A stretch of DNA of 64,000 nt, taken from positions 50,925,068-50,989,067 of the forward strand of contig NC_056528.1 in the NCBI RefSeq assembly GCF_019175285.1, written 5' to 3'. The notes below the pieces were generated by a model. The model saw nothing but the letters and a program-made list of their open reading frames with translations. It made no database searches and was not told the origin of the DNA. Numbering within the stretch: position 1 is the stretch's first letter; each line of letters opens with the position of its first letter. Below are positions 41,906 to 52,215 of the stretch, piece by piece. The stretch comes from Sceloporus undulatus (taxonomy: Eukaryota; Chordata; Lepidosauria; Squamata; Phrynosomatidae). The position numbers and the translations under genes are program-made.

Positions 41906-43204
41906 CAAAATGGTTAACTGTATGTCTGTCCAGTGCAGGCGTCCAAAGGAAAGGGTCAGGCCGAGTTACTGAGGGAAGGTGGACGCAGCACATGGAGGAA
42001 GACCTCTATGTCGGAACGGTTTTCCATTTCTCTCTTATTTTGGGTGGCGGCGGCAATGTTTTCATTTAGTTATACACACCCCTCACAGCTACACCCCCTT
42101 TTTGTGTCCAAAAATGAAACGCACTGGTATGAAACACACTGGTATACACCCACATTGTGGGTCTGGAGGGGAGGAGAGGCATTCAGGGAAATGCCCAGAG
42201 ATGCCAGCAATGCATTCTGTGGTTCACCTCCAACACACTCACACTCTCACACACTTGTTGGGCTTTCAGAGGTCGAAATTGCTGCCCCAGCGCTTTTTCC
42301 TTGTTGTTGTTGTTGCTGCTGTGAGTTCTTCCAGACCTCTCCTTGGCGATGGTCAGCCATAGAAGGCAAGGCACTTTGGTCCAGATATTTTTGGTCTTGC
42401 CATTCCCTTAGAGTTGGGGGGCATCCTGGTGTGTTTGTGTGTGTTTGCTCCCAAACCTTTCGGCAACCCCATTGGCAACCCACACAGGCTCCTCTTTTCT
42501 TTTGCAAGCTCTTTCTCCTTGCTGGCATCCATTCCAAGGCATCCATTCAGTAGGAGGCAAATGAAAGGGATGTTGTTCCCTCTGGATGCTAATGGGCCTT
42601 GGATGCCTGCTCTCTCTGAAAGGCGGTTTCTGTTGATCTTCCTCTCCTCTTCCTCCTCTCTCTGCTTGACCAAATGGTCAGGCCAAGCAGAAAGGGAGAA
42701 CATGCTTCAAACTGCCTTGGCATTTCCACTCTCCTGTTGTAAGATGCCTGCCTCCCATTTTCATTTTTACCTGGGAGAAGGAGGAGGAGTAATGGGAGCT
42801 TGTTGTTGCAAAGAATCATGTATTTCCGCTCTGTGTCGCATGCACACTGAGGCAGAGCAAAGGGAGCATTTGTGTCCAAAGGCACCTTGGAACAGAGAAG
42901 CAGAAGAAGGAGGAGGAGTAGGTCTTCTTCTCGTCTTCTTCCATGGCTTGGTCCTTGAGGGGTCAGCCGTGTCCATGCCTGGCATTGTCACACAACGCAC
43001 ACCCCATTCCCAAGCCTTAAGCGTCCCAATGGATTTTGGCTCTGTTTTGAGCATGACGCACGGCAGAAGCTCAGCTATTAATATTTGGCTATTAATATTT
43101 CTGCTCCCAAGACCCCAGCTTGGCCCCATAACACGCACCGAGTGTAAAGCGACACCGGCCATTCCAGTTTTGCTAGCGTCCGGCAGTAGACAAGGCTTGC
43201 ATAC
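41906..43204. other. Gene-free stretch
   Basis: Long open frames (41933-42553 plus, 42414-43235 plus, 42767-43411 minus) overlap on both strands and show no domain, splice context or homology I recognise, so none is called. Confidence 0.4.
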
Positions 43205-43227
43205 GTGTGTGTGTGTGTGTGTGTGTG
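43205..43227. repeat. (TG)n microsatellite
   Basis: About 11 TG dinucleotides. Confidence 0.9.
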
Positions 43228-43364
43228 GCACGTAGCATATATTTGGACTCCCTGTTATTCCAGATACTACAAAGAAATGCCTCTCCAAAGACTCTGGTCC
43301 TTTATTTAGTAGCTGTCTTGGCAGTCGTCTTTGCAGCAGGCCAAGCAACCAAAGGAATGAAGTG

Positions 43365-43490
43365 CTGCAAACAGAAGATGCGAGCAATTTCCAGTGTCTC
43401 CCTCTCTGCAATGCTAGAAATTTGGGGATGGGAGGAACATTTCATTCCTGGGGCAGAATTAGTATTTGGGGAGCAATGCCCCAGTTTACT
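43365..43490. repeat. Duplicated segment, first copy
   Basis: 'gctgcaaacagaagatgcga', 'tgcaatgctagaaatttggg' and 'ttcctggggcagaatt' recur in the same order at 54905-55020. Family unknown. Confidence 0.5.
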
Positions 43491-43654
43491 GGCCTGTCTC
43501 TGGGGGCCCACAAGCAACATCCATAGCCCTGACCCACCCTGCAGTTTCAGGAATTGGGCTCTGGGCTTGTGCCACCCAAGCCGCTCTCCCTCTCTGCCAG
43601 AGTGACCAGAGGTCCTCCAGGACCAGTCCTCCATTTCAGCCTTCTGTTGAGGAG

Positions 43655-43797
43655 GAATTCCCAAAAACACTGACACTGAAGACCAGGGCTCAATTCCCAT
43701 CTGGGCCACGAAAGCCACTGGGTGACCTTGGGTATGTCACACTCTCTCAGCCTCCTCAGGTGAAGAAGGAGGCCATGGAAAACCTCCTCTGACCCTA
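43655..43797 (+). mobile_element. tRNA-derived SINE, truncated
   Basis: 'ctgaagaccagggctcaatt' (altered B box), 'gccactgggtgaccttgggt', 'cactctctcagcctcctcag', 'tggaaaacctcctctga'. The BovB-like tail is missing. Confidence 0.7.
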
Positions 43798-43804
43798 ATT
43801 CTCC

Positions 43805-44082
43805 AAATACAAAGTACATTTAAAAGATGTAGTAGTAACAGTTTCAAACACATCCCTTTGCCATGTGCTTTAATGGGACTTCACAGCTCTTCTTATTTCA
43901 GCCTTTGAGGGTGAAACAGTTTGGGGAAAGGTTTTTTTTGTCAGAAGCCGGATGGATGGCCATCTCTGGGGGTTCTTGGATCACCCACCGCACCCCACAG
44001 AGGACCCCCAGGGCCCACGCCACAGACCCTCGCTGTACAAATAGCTTTGCATGGGATTTAGACCAAGTACACCTGCAGACGT
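43805..44082 (+). promoter_or_regulatory. Degraded copy of a TATA-type promoter region
   Basis: Aligns along its length with 47510-47860: 'acatttaaaagatgtag', 'cacatccctttgcc', 'cagcctttgagggtgaaaca', 'tttggggaaagg', 'cacgccacagaccctcgctg'. The TATA position reads 'gtacaaatagctttgca' here but 'gtataaatagctttgct' in the second copy. It lies just upstream of the first EEYEELHASK-type module. Confidence 0.55.
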
Positions 44083-44111
44083 CTTCATTAATTGAATTGA
44101 ATTGAATCCAA

Positions 44112-44660
44112 CATGAGGAGTACAAAGAGCATCACGCAAGCAAGAGGAAAGGCTGGATCTGTGTGCTTCTGTGTAAACAGTGTTTCATGACAGATACACA
44201 GGTAGAACAGCCTCAGCATCTCCATCGTCTCCTGGAATACATCCAGAGACAGAAGACCCTTAACCCATTCCCATTCCTGACCCCTTCTTATTTTGCTTTT
44301 CTATATGATTCTGGTGGCAAAGCCGTGATGGTGAAACTGAAGTGGGGAATGGAATATAAGGGCTACCTCATTTCTGTTGATGGCTACATGAACATGCAGC
44401 TTGCAAATACAGAAGAGTACATTGATGGTGCACCGTCGGGACACCTTGGTGAAGTTCTGATAAGGGTTTTCCCCCCACTTCAGATGATTAGGCTCCACGA
44501 GACCAGGCCATACAGAATCAACCACAGCCTACTGTCTTGGCAAACACCGCGCCTACGGCAGTCGGAGCCCAGCATGAAGATGAGGACGATCATCATGATG
44601 AAATCTGACGCTGAGACCCTGGAACCATTTGACAGGAGAGAGTGGTCCATTTTGCATTAG
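44112..44660 (+). pseudogene. Chimeric ORF: EEYEELHASK-type module joined to part of SNRPF (Sm F)
   Basis: From 44112 a frame reads [20 protein letters not shown] and runs on through a Met at 44187 to TAG at 44658-44660. It contains [40 protein letters not shown] and GHLGEVLIR, nearly identical to SNRPF, a core Sm protein of spliceosomal snRNPs. The intron expected within this stretch is absent, so it derives from an mRNA copy. It stops matching at GEVLIR, before CNNVLYIRG, so the end of the Sm fold is lost. Upstream, LNPFPFLT resembles SNRPF LNPKPFLN, but [12 protein letters not shown] interrupts. A similar PYCAILYDSGGEA is encoded at about 45651-45689. Expression and function unknown. Confidence 0.6.
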
Positions 44661-45079
44661 ACAAACACACAATAGCTTGACCTACATCCATCATGGGCTT
44701 GACAAGCTAAACACTTTTGGCGCCTGTTAATAGTAATTGAATGATTGACTAATAAAAAATCAATTAACTGCTCTAACTGATGACATAATAATAGTATTAA
44801 TGAAACTACCTGATCCATTACATTTTTCTTTTTGTCTAAAAAAATCTTTGTTGTACAGATACAGAGGGAAAGCACAAAATCTTGCATTTACTGTTCCTTA
44901 AGGCTATATTTTAGAGGCAGGAACTAGCAAAGCTGCCTCGGAGTATTCCTTGCTTAAGAAAACATTACAAAATTTATGGGGTCAGCAATTATTGAGGGGG
45001 AGAGAGGCCTGGCCTAGAAGAAAAAGAGCCCTCCTCCAACCACCATCTTGAGGGGGAAAGAGGCCTTGCCATTTTTTGT

Positions 45080-45165
45080 ATTGTGTTGCAATTTTACTGT
45101 ACACCGCTATGATCATTGCGGAATAGCGGTCTATAAATAAACATTATTATTATTATTATTAGTTT
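45080..45165 (+). mobile_element. Retroposon 3' tail with (TTA)n
   Basis: 'tactgtacaccgctatgatc' and 'agcggtctataaataaacat' followed by TTA repeats, within the module cluster. Confidence 0.5.
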
Positions 45166-45591
45166 GATTTAACCCAAGAAGAGGAGTACGAAGAGCTTCA
45201 CGCAAGCAAGAGGAAAGGCTGGTTTCTGTGGGGGTTGACCCAATGGAAGAAGTGGCCGCAGCCCCCCACCCGCCACCCCGGGTCCTGGGTGCCTGTCCAG
45301 CCGAGGGCATCCCAAAAATCCCATCTTAACCATGAGATCATGAAAAGGGAGCATCAAGACCTTCACGCAAGCAAAGCCATGAAAAGGGAAGAAGGGGCTG
45401 TGTCTTTCCGTTTTCACCACAGACACCACTGACTATTGGAAAAGGTTGGTTGATGTGGCTCGCACAAAGGCAAATCGGGTCTCCTGGACGATTTGGTACG
45501 TACCTGATTTTAATTGAAATTACATCAACAGGAGGAGTATGAAGAGCTTCACACAAAGAAAGCCAACAAAAAGAAATGAGGCTGTACCTTG

Positions 45592-45700
45592 TCCCCTTTC
45601 TCTTTGGACTCTCATGGCCCCCTTCTCCTCCTCCTTCTCCCCTCTTAGCCCTATTGTGCTATTCTCTACGATTCTGGAGGAGAAGCATAGTTTAGTTTAA
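45592..45700 (+). other. Exon-like segment in the module cluster
   Basis: A pyrimidine tract ending 'ctcctccttctcccctcttag' (a textbook acceptor, written here only as a short motif) precedes CCC-TAT-TGT, encoding PYCAILYDSGGEA and a stop. The related [14 protein letters not shown] occurs in the chimeric ORF at 44112-44660. Confidence 0.35.
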
Positions 45701-46689
45701 CCCAAGAAGAGGAGTACGAAGAGCTTCACGCAAGCGAGAGGAAAGGCTGGTTTCTGTGGGGGTTGACCTAATGGAGGAAGTGGACGCAGCCCCCCACTGC
45801 ACCCCAAGGTACTGGCCTCCTACCCAACTGAAGTAATGGATTATGCTAGATGCAACTGGGGCCCCACCTCGGGGACCCCAGCCAAAGGGGACCCCAAAGG
45901 AGCCGCAAAACATGGCTCCTTTGTCCGCTGCAACAGAGGTTTCATAAGCAGGTGAGCCACATCATCAACTCCGTGTGTACAGCGGTGCGCCAAGATGGCA
46001 CCCGCGGTGCATGGTAGGATTCGGGACATTAGGGCCCCAAATGTACTCTCTGTCCCAGGACCCCTAAACACTTAGCTATGGACCTGGCTGGATGTCAAAG
46101 AAATCCAAAAAGAGGAGTACGAAGAGCTTCACGCGAACAAAGTTGCGAAGGGAAAGGCAGGGAATGCATCTTTTCATTGGAGGCGTAGAACCTGCCATTC
46201 GTTGGATAGGAGTGATGGAGGTTGGTTGGTGTGGCTCGCACAAAGGCGACGTTTTGTCGATTTGGTACGTACCTCATTTTAATTGAATTTAAGTTTAATT
46301 TAACCCGATTTAATTTAATCAGACACGAGGAGTAGGAAGAGCTTCACGCAAGCAAGAGGAAAGGGGCTGGTTCTGTGTGTGGCCATTTTGGTTGGGTGAG
46401 ACCCTGTCCCTTTTTGAATGAACATCTGCTTCTATGAGTCACAGAATCCTAATTCAATATAACCGCTGGCAGAGGGTTTCCAGGCCATTCCTCGCAAGAG
46501 GAAAAGCTGGTTCTTTGGAGCTGAGTATATTTCAATTTTCAATGTCTAATTTAAATTCTAAGTTTCGTGGTGAATTTCCTTTCCATCCAATGGAAGAAGG
46601 CAGAGGAAAGGAGAGGGGTCTCAAGCGGTTGACTGGAGTTCCACAAAGGCAAGGATGCTCTCCTGAATCGGGAGCAAAATTGGTTCTGT

Positions 46690-46850
46690 CCATCAAAGCG
46701 ACCTTTCCATGAAGAGCCAGAAAACAGTCCTTCAGAAGAAGAAAAACAGGCTCTAAGGGAAATTCAGAGAAGAACAGAAAAGGGGGGGAACAACCATGGA
46801 AAAAGCTGACAGAAGAGGCAGAGATGCATCAGAAGAAGGCGTTAGACCCC
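46690..46850 (+). repeat. Decayed copy related to the module at 48848
   Basis: 'gggaacaaccatggaaaaag' resembles 'gggaacaactaccggaaaga' of the exon-like module at 48848-48936. Upstream, 46615-46665 resembles the 'gctcgcacaaaggc' block. Too decayed to call a gene. Confidence 0.35.
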
Positions 46851-47401
46851 ATTAAAGCAAAAACCAGCCTTATGCTGGTCTCAGCCTCTTTCCAGCCAAC
46901 GGGTTTGAATCGGAGCAGGGTCCGCCTCCTCTTCCTCCTCCTTCTCTCCTCCTTTCTTCCCTCCCTCCATCCTTCCCAGTCTCTCTTTCCTCTTCTGCCC
47001 GAAGAGATTTCCATCATGGCTCCGGGGGGCAAAGGGGGCTCTCCTTTTGGGGGGCTGATGGAGGGACCCCCAAGGGCCTCTCATTGCTGCTGAGTCAAAG
47101 GGATTTGGGAGGTTTCCCTGCAAGATGCCATTCCTGGATTTCTTCTGGGCTTGCTTCAGGAGGGCCAAGGTAAGGAAGGAAAGACCCTTCCCCCATCAGA
47201 CTCTTTGGGCTGCACACTTTTTGACAGATCAGGGGCACATTTGGATGCATGAGGATGTATTTGGGGTCTCTGTCTCCCTTCGGCTTTGCATCCCCTCCTT
47301 AGTTGCAAGCGCCTCTGCTTTGTCTTTCTGACAGAGCAAACCCAGCAGGAGGAAAACTCTCCCCATTGACTCTCCATCCCTGAGCCTTTCAACTTCTCTT
47401 T

Positions 47402-47403
<2 letters not shown>

Positions 47404-47448
<45 letters not shown>
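47404..47448. repeat. (TA)n microsatellite
   Basis: About 22 TA units; AT-cruciform-prone. Confidence 0.95.
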
Positions 47449-47450
<2 letters not shown>

Positions 47451-47509
47451 GTTTTGTCAAGACAGCTGCTTTCCATTACTTATGTTTTATTTGGTCAAGA
47501 TTTGAAAAG

Positions 47510-47860
47510 GGGGGATACAAAAAGTATGTTTAAAAGATGCAATAGTCAACTGCAAAGTGACAGTTGCAAACGCATCCCTTTGCCGCCTTGTGTTTCAATG
47601 GGGCTTTGCAGCGCTTCTTCTTTCGGCCGCTGGCCTTTGAGGGCAAAGCGCTTTGGGGAAAGAGGGCTTTTTAAGCAAAGCCTGATGGCCATCTGTCAAG
47701 GAGGGGTTTTTGTGTGCTTTGAGTGTGAGTTCCTGCATGGATACTCACTGTGTGCCACACTGGATGCAAAGGGCCCACGTCACGGACACTTGCCGTATAA
47801 ATAGCTTTGCTCAGGACCCGTCTTTGCTGGTGTAGACCACCTCCAGCCACCCAATAATGC
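47510..47860 (+). promoter_or_regulatory. TATA-box promoter upstream of a small ORF
   Basis: A near-consensus TATA box (TATAAATAG, about 47795-47803) lies about 145 bp before the ATG at 47947. The sequence aligns with 43805-44082, where the TATA box is altered. A TATA-driven short 5' leader would fit a tissue-restricted gene, which is inference. Confidence 0.5.
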
Positions 47861-47946
47861 TTTTGGGACTGATCTTTCCAAGCGACTTGGTGTGTCCAAT
47901 GTGAACCTAACCCCAACATCTGGAGACTCCCTGCGCCGGAGCCAGG

Positions 47947-48219
47947 ATGAAGGAGAAGCCGACCGAGAGGAGATCCCAGATGGAGAGCATGGAGGCTGGG
48001 AAGGAAGATGATCAGCCAACAAAGGTGAGGAGGAAGAAGAGGTCCGGGGAACGCGAAGACAATCTAGAAGAAATCCAACAAGAGGAGAATAAAGACTTCA
48101 AGTTGTGGATAAGATGGGCCTGGGTCAAAGAGCAAACGGCATCCAAGAAATGGCTGATCCCTTACTATGCAGAGACACCAACGCTGCAGCGCCAACCACA
48201 GTCGCCTGAGAACATCTAA
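47947..48219 (+). CDS. Small charged ORF of unknown family (90 aa)
   Basis: Starts with ATG shortly after a TATA promoter and ends at TAA (48217-48219). The protein begins MKEKPTERRSQMESMEAG and continues KEDDQPTKVRRKKRSG, EREDNLEEIQQEENKDFK and KEQTASKKW. It is highly charged, with no signal peptide or membrane segment. EEIQQEENKDFK aligns with EIQKEEYEELHANK of the nearby modules, so it belongs to the same cluster. ACAAAG|GTGAGG (48027) could be a splice donor after QPTK. If used, the rest would be intronic here and the real second exon might lie at 48848-48936, which also starts with a Lys/Arg-Ser-Gly motif. Function unknown; a retrocopy or relic is equally possible. Confidence 0.4.
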   Translation: MKEKPTERRSQMESMEAGKEDDQPTKVRRKKRSGEREDNLEEIQQEENKDFKLWIRWAWVKEQTASKKWLIPYYAETPTLQRQPQSPENI

Positions 48220-48227
48220 ACAATGAG

Positions 48228-48274
48228 AATTGTTGCCGCCTTGATCTTATAGGAGAGGCGGGATAAGAATAATT

Positions 48275-48313
<39 letters not shown>

Positions 48314-48316
48314 TTA
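48228..48316 (+). mobile_element. Retroposon 3' tail with (ATTT)n
   Basis: 'ttgccgccttgatcttatag' and 'gagaggcgggataagaataa' followed by a run of ATTT repeats directly after the small ORF. Confidence 0.55.
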
Positions 48317-48847
48317 TAATTGCATTTTCTGTTTCTGGTCTTAGTTCAGATGGAAGGGAGGAGGGCACCTCTCCCTTTTTGTCCCTGCGGTCAAAGCCGA
48401 GGAAATTTCATGTCCGTTTGCAACGAAAGACATTTACTTCAAACCCAGCTTCTCGAATCCAGAAGGCCTGGGACTAACATCTTCCATTCCTTTTTCTTGT
48501 TTGATCGGTGAAGAAGAAGCCAGGGTGACTTCGAAAGCTTGCAACATGCAATGGTGCCTTTTGGTTGGCCCGAGGTTAATAATAATAATAATAATATAAT
48601 TTTTGGGATGTTATGGGATTTGCTATATGGCCAAGATGGCTACCCCCGGGATGTTTTTGAGGTTGACTATTTGAAAGACCAGGCAACATGGGGACTGCAA
48701 GGGAGACCTTGCATCAGAACATGCTGAGCTGAAAACCTATGGTTTATGTTTTCAAGTCAATAGCTAATGTGAAAATCAGGGGAAAACAAAAAAGAAGAAA
48801 CACACAGCTTTTGTGGTTGTTGTCATCAATATATAACTTCTTTTTAG

Positions 48848-48936
48848 AAAGAAGTGGAAATGAGGGAGGGAACAACTACCGGAAAGACCAAATCCACGCT
48901 GAGTACAAAGACCTTCACGCAAGCAAAGCCGACTGA
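48848..48936 (+). CDS. Exon-like module ending in AEYKDLHASKAD-stop
   Basis: Acceptor-like 'aacttctttttag' at 48835-48847; then an open frame RSGNEGGNNYRKDQIHAEYK DLHASKAD with TGA at 48934-48936. RSG plus the E-Y-K-D-L-H-A-S-K block aligns with KRSGEREDNLEEIQQEENKD of the ORF at 47947. Candidate terminal exon of that gene, or a relic. Confidence 0.35.
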
Positions 48937-48999
48937 AAGGCGGAGGCGCATCGGGTGGCATCCATTGGAACAGTTTTGCTTTGGGGCCACAACAAACTA

Positions 49000-49085
49000 G
49001 AATTTGCAGAGACCCATAGCATTGAGCCCTGGCGGTTCAACCAGTCGCCAAACTGGATCGTTCCTGCAGTGCGGATGCAACCCCA
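49000..49085. mobile_element. hAT-like MITE end fragment
   Basis: 'cattgagccctggcggttca', 'ccaaactggatcgttcctgc' and 'agtgcgga' match the right arm of the palindromic MITE family. Confidence 0.6.
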
Positions 49086-49904
49086 GGGAGGAAAATCTAG
49101 GGACGAATGGCATGGAGAAAGAGAACTGGGTTTGTCTGTGCTAGGTAGGGGATGATAGGAGTTGCAGTCCAAAACCTTAAGGTGTTTGAAGCTTCAGTGC
49201 TCCCTGTCCCATTCGCAATGGAAGCTTAGGAGTTTATCAGCATTAAAGAGAGATTAAAGTGCGTTTAAAGCGTCCCACAAATGAAGCAGAGATGGCGCAT
49301 AATGGCGCGAATGGTTATCACACACAAAGTAACATCAGGAATGCATGGTGGCTGAAATCCTGAAAGTAAAGAGATGCCCACCAATGCTTCTTTGTGACCA
49401 CTTTAATTGCAGGTTTTGTGCGACGTCATGTGAAACTGTGATGCATAATTACGCAGTTTTTCCGGGAAGTTCATGGGATAAAGTCCCGATCGCCTTCGTG
49501 TGATAAACTCCTTGCACCAGGAAATAAAGCCCAGAGTTGCACAATTTCTTTAATCGGACCGACCAAAATGGCACACAAGTCTGTCATCCTTGGACTTCTC
49601 CAGAACTAACTGATTCCTAACAAAAGATACAGAAATAGGGGATGGAAGGAAGGCAGAGGACCAGAATAACCTCTTATTAAAACTGTGGCCTTTTGCCCCT
49701 TAATTTTGGTGCCTCTAAGCCTGAAGCTGAGTTTGCAGACCTCGAAATCTTGCATACTTCTTCTGTGGCCCTTGGCATAGTGTTTATAAACTCACTCTCC
49801 AACTGTTTAAGTTCCTTCCCTTCTCATGGACCAGCACACATTTCTCTCCCTTTTTGCCTCTCCAAAAGTGTTAACTTGGGTATTTTGTGTGGAGAGTTAT
49901 TGCA

Positions 49905-50050
49905 TATACTCATCTATAAGTCCAGACATTTTAGTCCAAAAATTGACCCCCCCAAAAAACCTAGGTTGACTTATCCATGCGTCAAAGTGGGGGGTAAAGT
50001 GGGTTCTCAACACCTGCCAGAAATTTGGGGGCAAATCTGGCCTCCTGTTG
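49905..50050. mobile_element. Probable DNA-transposon fragment
   Basis: 'atactcatctataagtccag', 'gtccaaaaattgacc' and 'ggttgacttatccatgcgtc' resemble a dispersed vertebrate repeat with 'tataagtcgacc' motifs. Ends not defined. Confidence 0.35.
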
Positions 50051-50639
50051 CTGACTAGTTAATGGCTTTGAAGGCAGAAATCAGAAAATTGTGAGGGTGA
50101 GACCTTTCCACAGAAGGCATGGAGGCCCTTTGCAAAGTGGCCACGCGTTTTAGTGAGTCCCCCTCCTCCAAATCTGCCCCGAATCCCACCTGACTGGGAC
50201 TTTCAGACCAGGCTTGTTTTCTGGGGTTCCTCTGCCATCACTGCACATGAGTCTTGGTTTGGTTTGGTTTTTACTGCAGCACATGAGTTTGGAAGCGCCT
50301 TCCCTTGCGGCATCTTCATTCCCCGGACAGGAAGGAGGGTCCCGATGGCGTGGGAAAGTGGCAATTCATTAGGATATATGGCATTCCTCAACTTCTCCAA
50401 GGCCTCCAGAGACCCTGAGCGTGGAAAGGAGGAGTGCTAGAGGTCTTCGGAAGGATCCCACGCAAGGCCTCTGCAAGGCTTATTCCCAGTGCGCCCAGGG
50501 GTGCATTTCTCTCTCCGTCGCATGGGAGAAATAGTCTACAGGGCAACCTTTGTCCTTCTGGACATCTTGAGTAATATGCTATGCAGCATCTCCCAATGGT
50601 CCCAATTTGTAGAGACAGTCACAGTCAATGCTTTGCCAT
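50051..50639. other. Gene-free stretch
   Basis: Nothing I can name; open frames lack homology. Confidence 0.4.
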
Positions 50640-50900
50640 CCCACTTTTTCAGGCAAGTTTAAAATGTCCCGGTTTCTCTCCCTTCCTCCCACTTTCCCCC
50701 TTTTGTCCTCAGCTTATGTCTGTTGCTGCAAACTGAGCTGGGAGTGCAGAAGTAGTTTGCACTGAGCTTATCATGGAAAGGATCAGACCTTGCCCTTCCC
50801 AGTTGGCTCTGGCAAAAACAAACTGCTGCTTCGTCTTCTTGTCTATTCTTCCCCATTAATATTGCCCCCCGACCATTCAGTGCGCCCCAGTTTCCATCTG
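50640..50900 (+). repeat. Unclassified dispersed repeat (CTCAGCTTAC family)
   Basis: One of the better copies: 'tgtcccggtttctctccctt', 'ccccttttgtcctcagctta', 'gctgcaaactgagctgggag', 'cagaagtagtttgcactgag', then 'gcaaaaacaaactgctgctt'. Confidence 0.65.
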
Positions 50901-51734
50901 TGGCATAGAGCCACTCTCATCTGGTGCCCAAATGCCGCTGCATCCTGGCAAATGCTTTTCCTCCTCTCCGGCCCCTTTGTGCCAGGACTGGAGAGGCCTC
51001 TGTTTTGGCTCTGAGCCTGGCATTTAAAAAGGTTTCCCTGCGCAAACCCTGCCTCCTGCTGTGGCAGCTTTTGAGATCTGGAAGCGGCAGCCGGACAAAT
51101 GGCACCCTCCCTTCCCTCCCTTCCTGCCCTGGGACACAAAATGACCTTTTGCATGGACTACGGCCACCAACTGGCCGGACGCCTTGACCCTCAAAGGGAC
51201 CCCTGTGTTACTTCAATGAAGAAGGCGGCTTGGAAAGCAGGGAGGGAAGACGTTCACGGAGAGGAGGAGGAAAGGACTTTCTCCTTGAATTTGGGAGGGC
51301 CTTCTCTAGTGAAAATCTTGGCTCAGCTGCAGGACACTTTGCCTGATCTGCTTATCTTTTTGTATAATGGAGACAGTGGTTATGGGGCTTTTTCAATTAG
51401 CAAGGCTTCAACTGCCCCTTCCCTTTTGTCTGAAACCAGGCATGGAACAGAACTGCCTTATATTGATATACTATGGTGACTGCCTTCGTTCATAGCGCAA
51501 AGTGCTTTGCTTTTGTGCAGGCCATTAAGAACCATCCACTTTACAAAAGGCCTGCTTCTGGTTAAGACAGAAAACTGTCGGAAGGGATGCATTGATAGGG
51601 ATCATCCTGCATTTTTGAACTTTCCTTGGAGGTTCAGTTATGGAGACCCTCACGGCCTCAGTGCCGCCAGCCATCAGAATAGAATACATGGGATGGTCAG
51701 TCCGTTTGAGCCAACCTCCACCTGCGCCTTGGAA
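50901..51734. other. Gene-free stretch
   Basis: A 126-residue open frame at 51099-51479 has no recognisable domain or splice context and is not called. Confidence 0.4.
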
Positions 51735-51875
51735 TCTCGTCCTTTGGAGGTTTTTAAGCAGAGGCTGGATGGCCATTTGTCACAGGGGTGGCTTTGATTG
51801 AGAGTTCCTGCATGGCAGAAAGGGGTTGGGTTGGAGGGCCTTTGGGGGTCCCTTCCAAATCTATGATTTCTGGGT
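51735..51875 (+). mobile_element. CR1 LINE 3' fragment
   Basis: 'tttggaggtttttaagcaga', 'ggctggatggccatttgtca', 'ttcctgcatggcagaaaggg', 'gttgggttggagggcc' and 'tatgatttct' are the CR1 3' end in sense orientation. Confidence 0.8.
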
Positions 51876-51889
51876 GTCTGTGCTCTGGG

Positions 51890-52025
51890 TGCAAACAACC
51901 TCACAGCTATTGATATTGGCAGCGCACTGGCCACTTTCCACACTTAAAAGAAGCACATCACAGACAGCTGATTTCTTCCAAATTTTATCCTCAATTATAA
52001 TATATAATATAATAAAGCATGCATG

Positions 52026-52068
<43 letters not shown>

Positions 52069-52215
52069 GTACATTCCTCTCTGTCTTCTAATCAACGTTT
52101 AAAGTCTGCTTCACTTTAAAGACACACGGCTGACGGACATTCCAACTGCCAACCGTCAACTGTCAACTGTCAATCAAAATATGTTTTTCTCTTGTTTAAA
52201 GATATATTAAACCAA
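51890..52215 (+). repeat. Triplicated segment, copy 1
   Basis: 'attgatattggcagcgcact', 'agctgatttcttccaa', a (CA)n/(TA)n microsatellite (52031-52068), 'aagtctgcttc', 'ccaaccgtcaactgtcaact' and 'gtcaatcaaaatatg' recur in order at 56910-57210, with part at 53500-53580. Short GTCAACTG units are themselves tandem. Confidence 0.65.

Larger units (their letters stand above)
44112..48936 (+). repeat. Cluster of EEYEELHASK-type coding-like modules
   Basis: Eight short modules share 'gaggagtacgaagagcttca' plus 'cgcaagcaa': 44115-44152, 45181-45221, 45349-45378, 45532-45579, 45709-45750, 46112-46160, 46327-46363 and 48901-48936. A ninth, divergent one is at 48083-48103. All are on the + strand. Same-frame translations: [45 protein letters not shown]-stop, EIQKEEYEELHANKVAKGKA, AEYKDLHASKAD-stop. 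A second block ('gtggctcgcacaaaggc' with 'gatttggtacgtacct') recurs at 45456-45506 and 46232-46273. I do not recognise the family; it could be remnants of an amplified lineage-specific gene or an unusual repeat. Confidence 0.55.

Noticed and set aside
42414-43411. Long overlapping open frames (273 aa plus, 214 aa minus)
   Set aside because: No recognisable domain, frames overlap on opposite strands, and a TG microsatellite interrupts them.
45490-45532. A 30-40 bp intron between 'gtacgt' and 'caacag' in the module cluster
   Set aside because: Donor and acceptor look good but the interval is too short for vertebrate splicing; more likely a junction of duplicated fragments.
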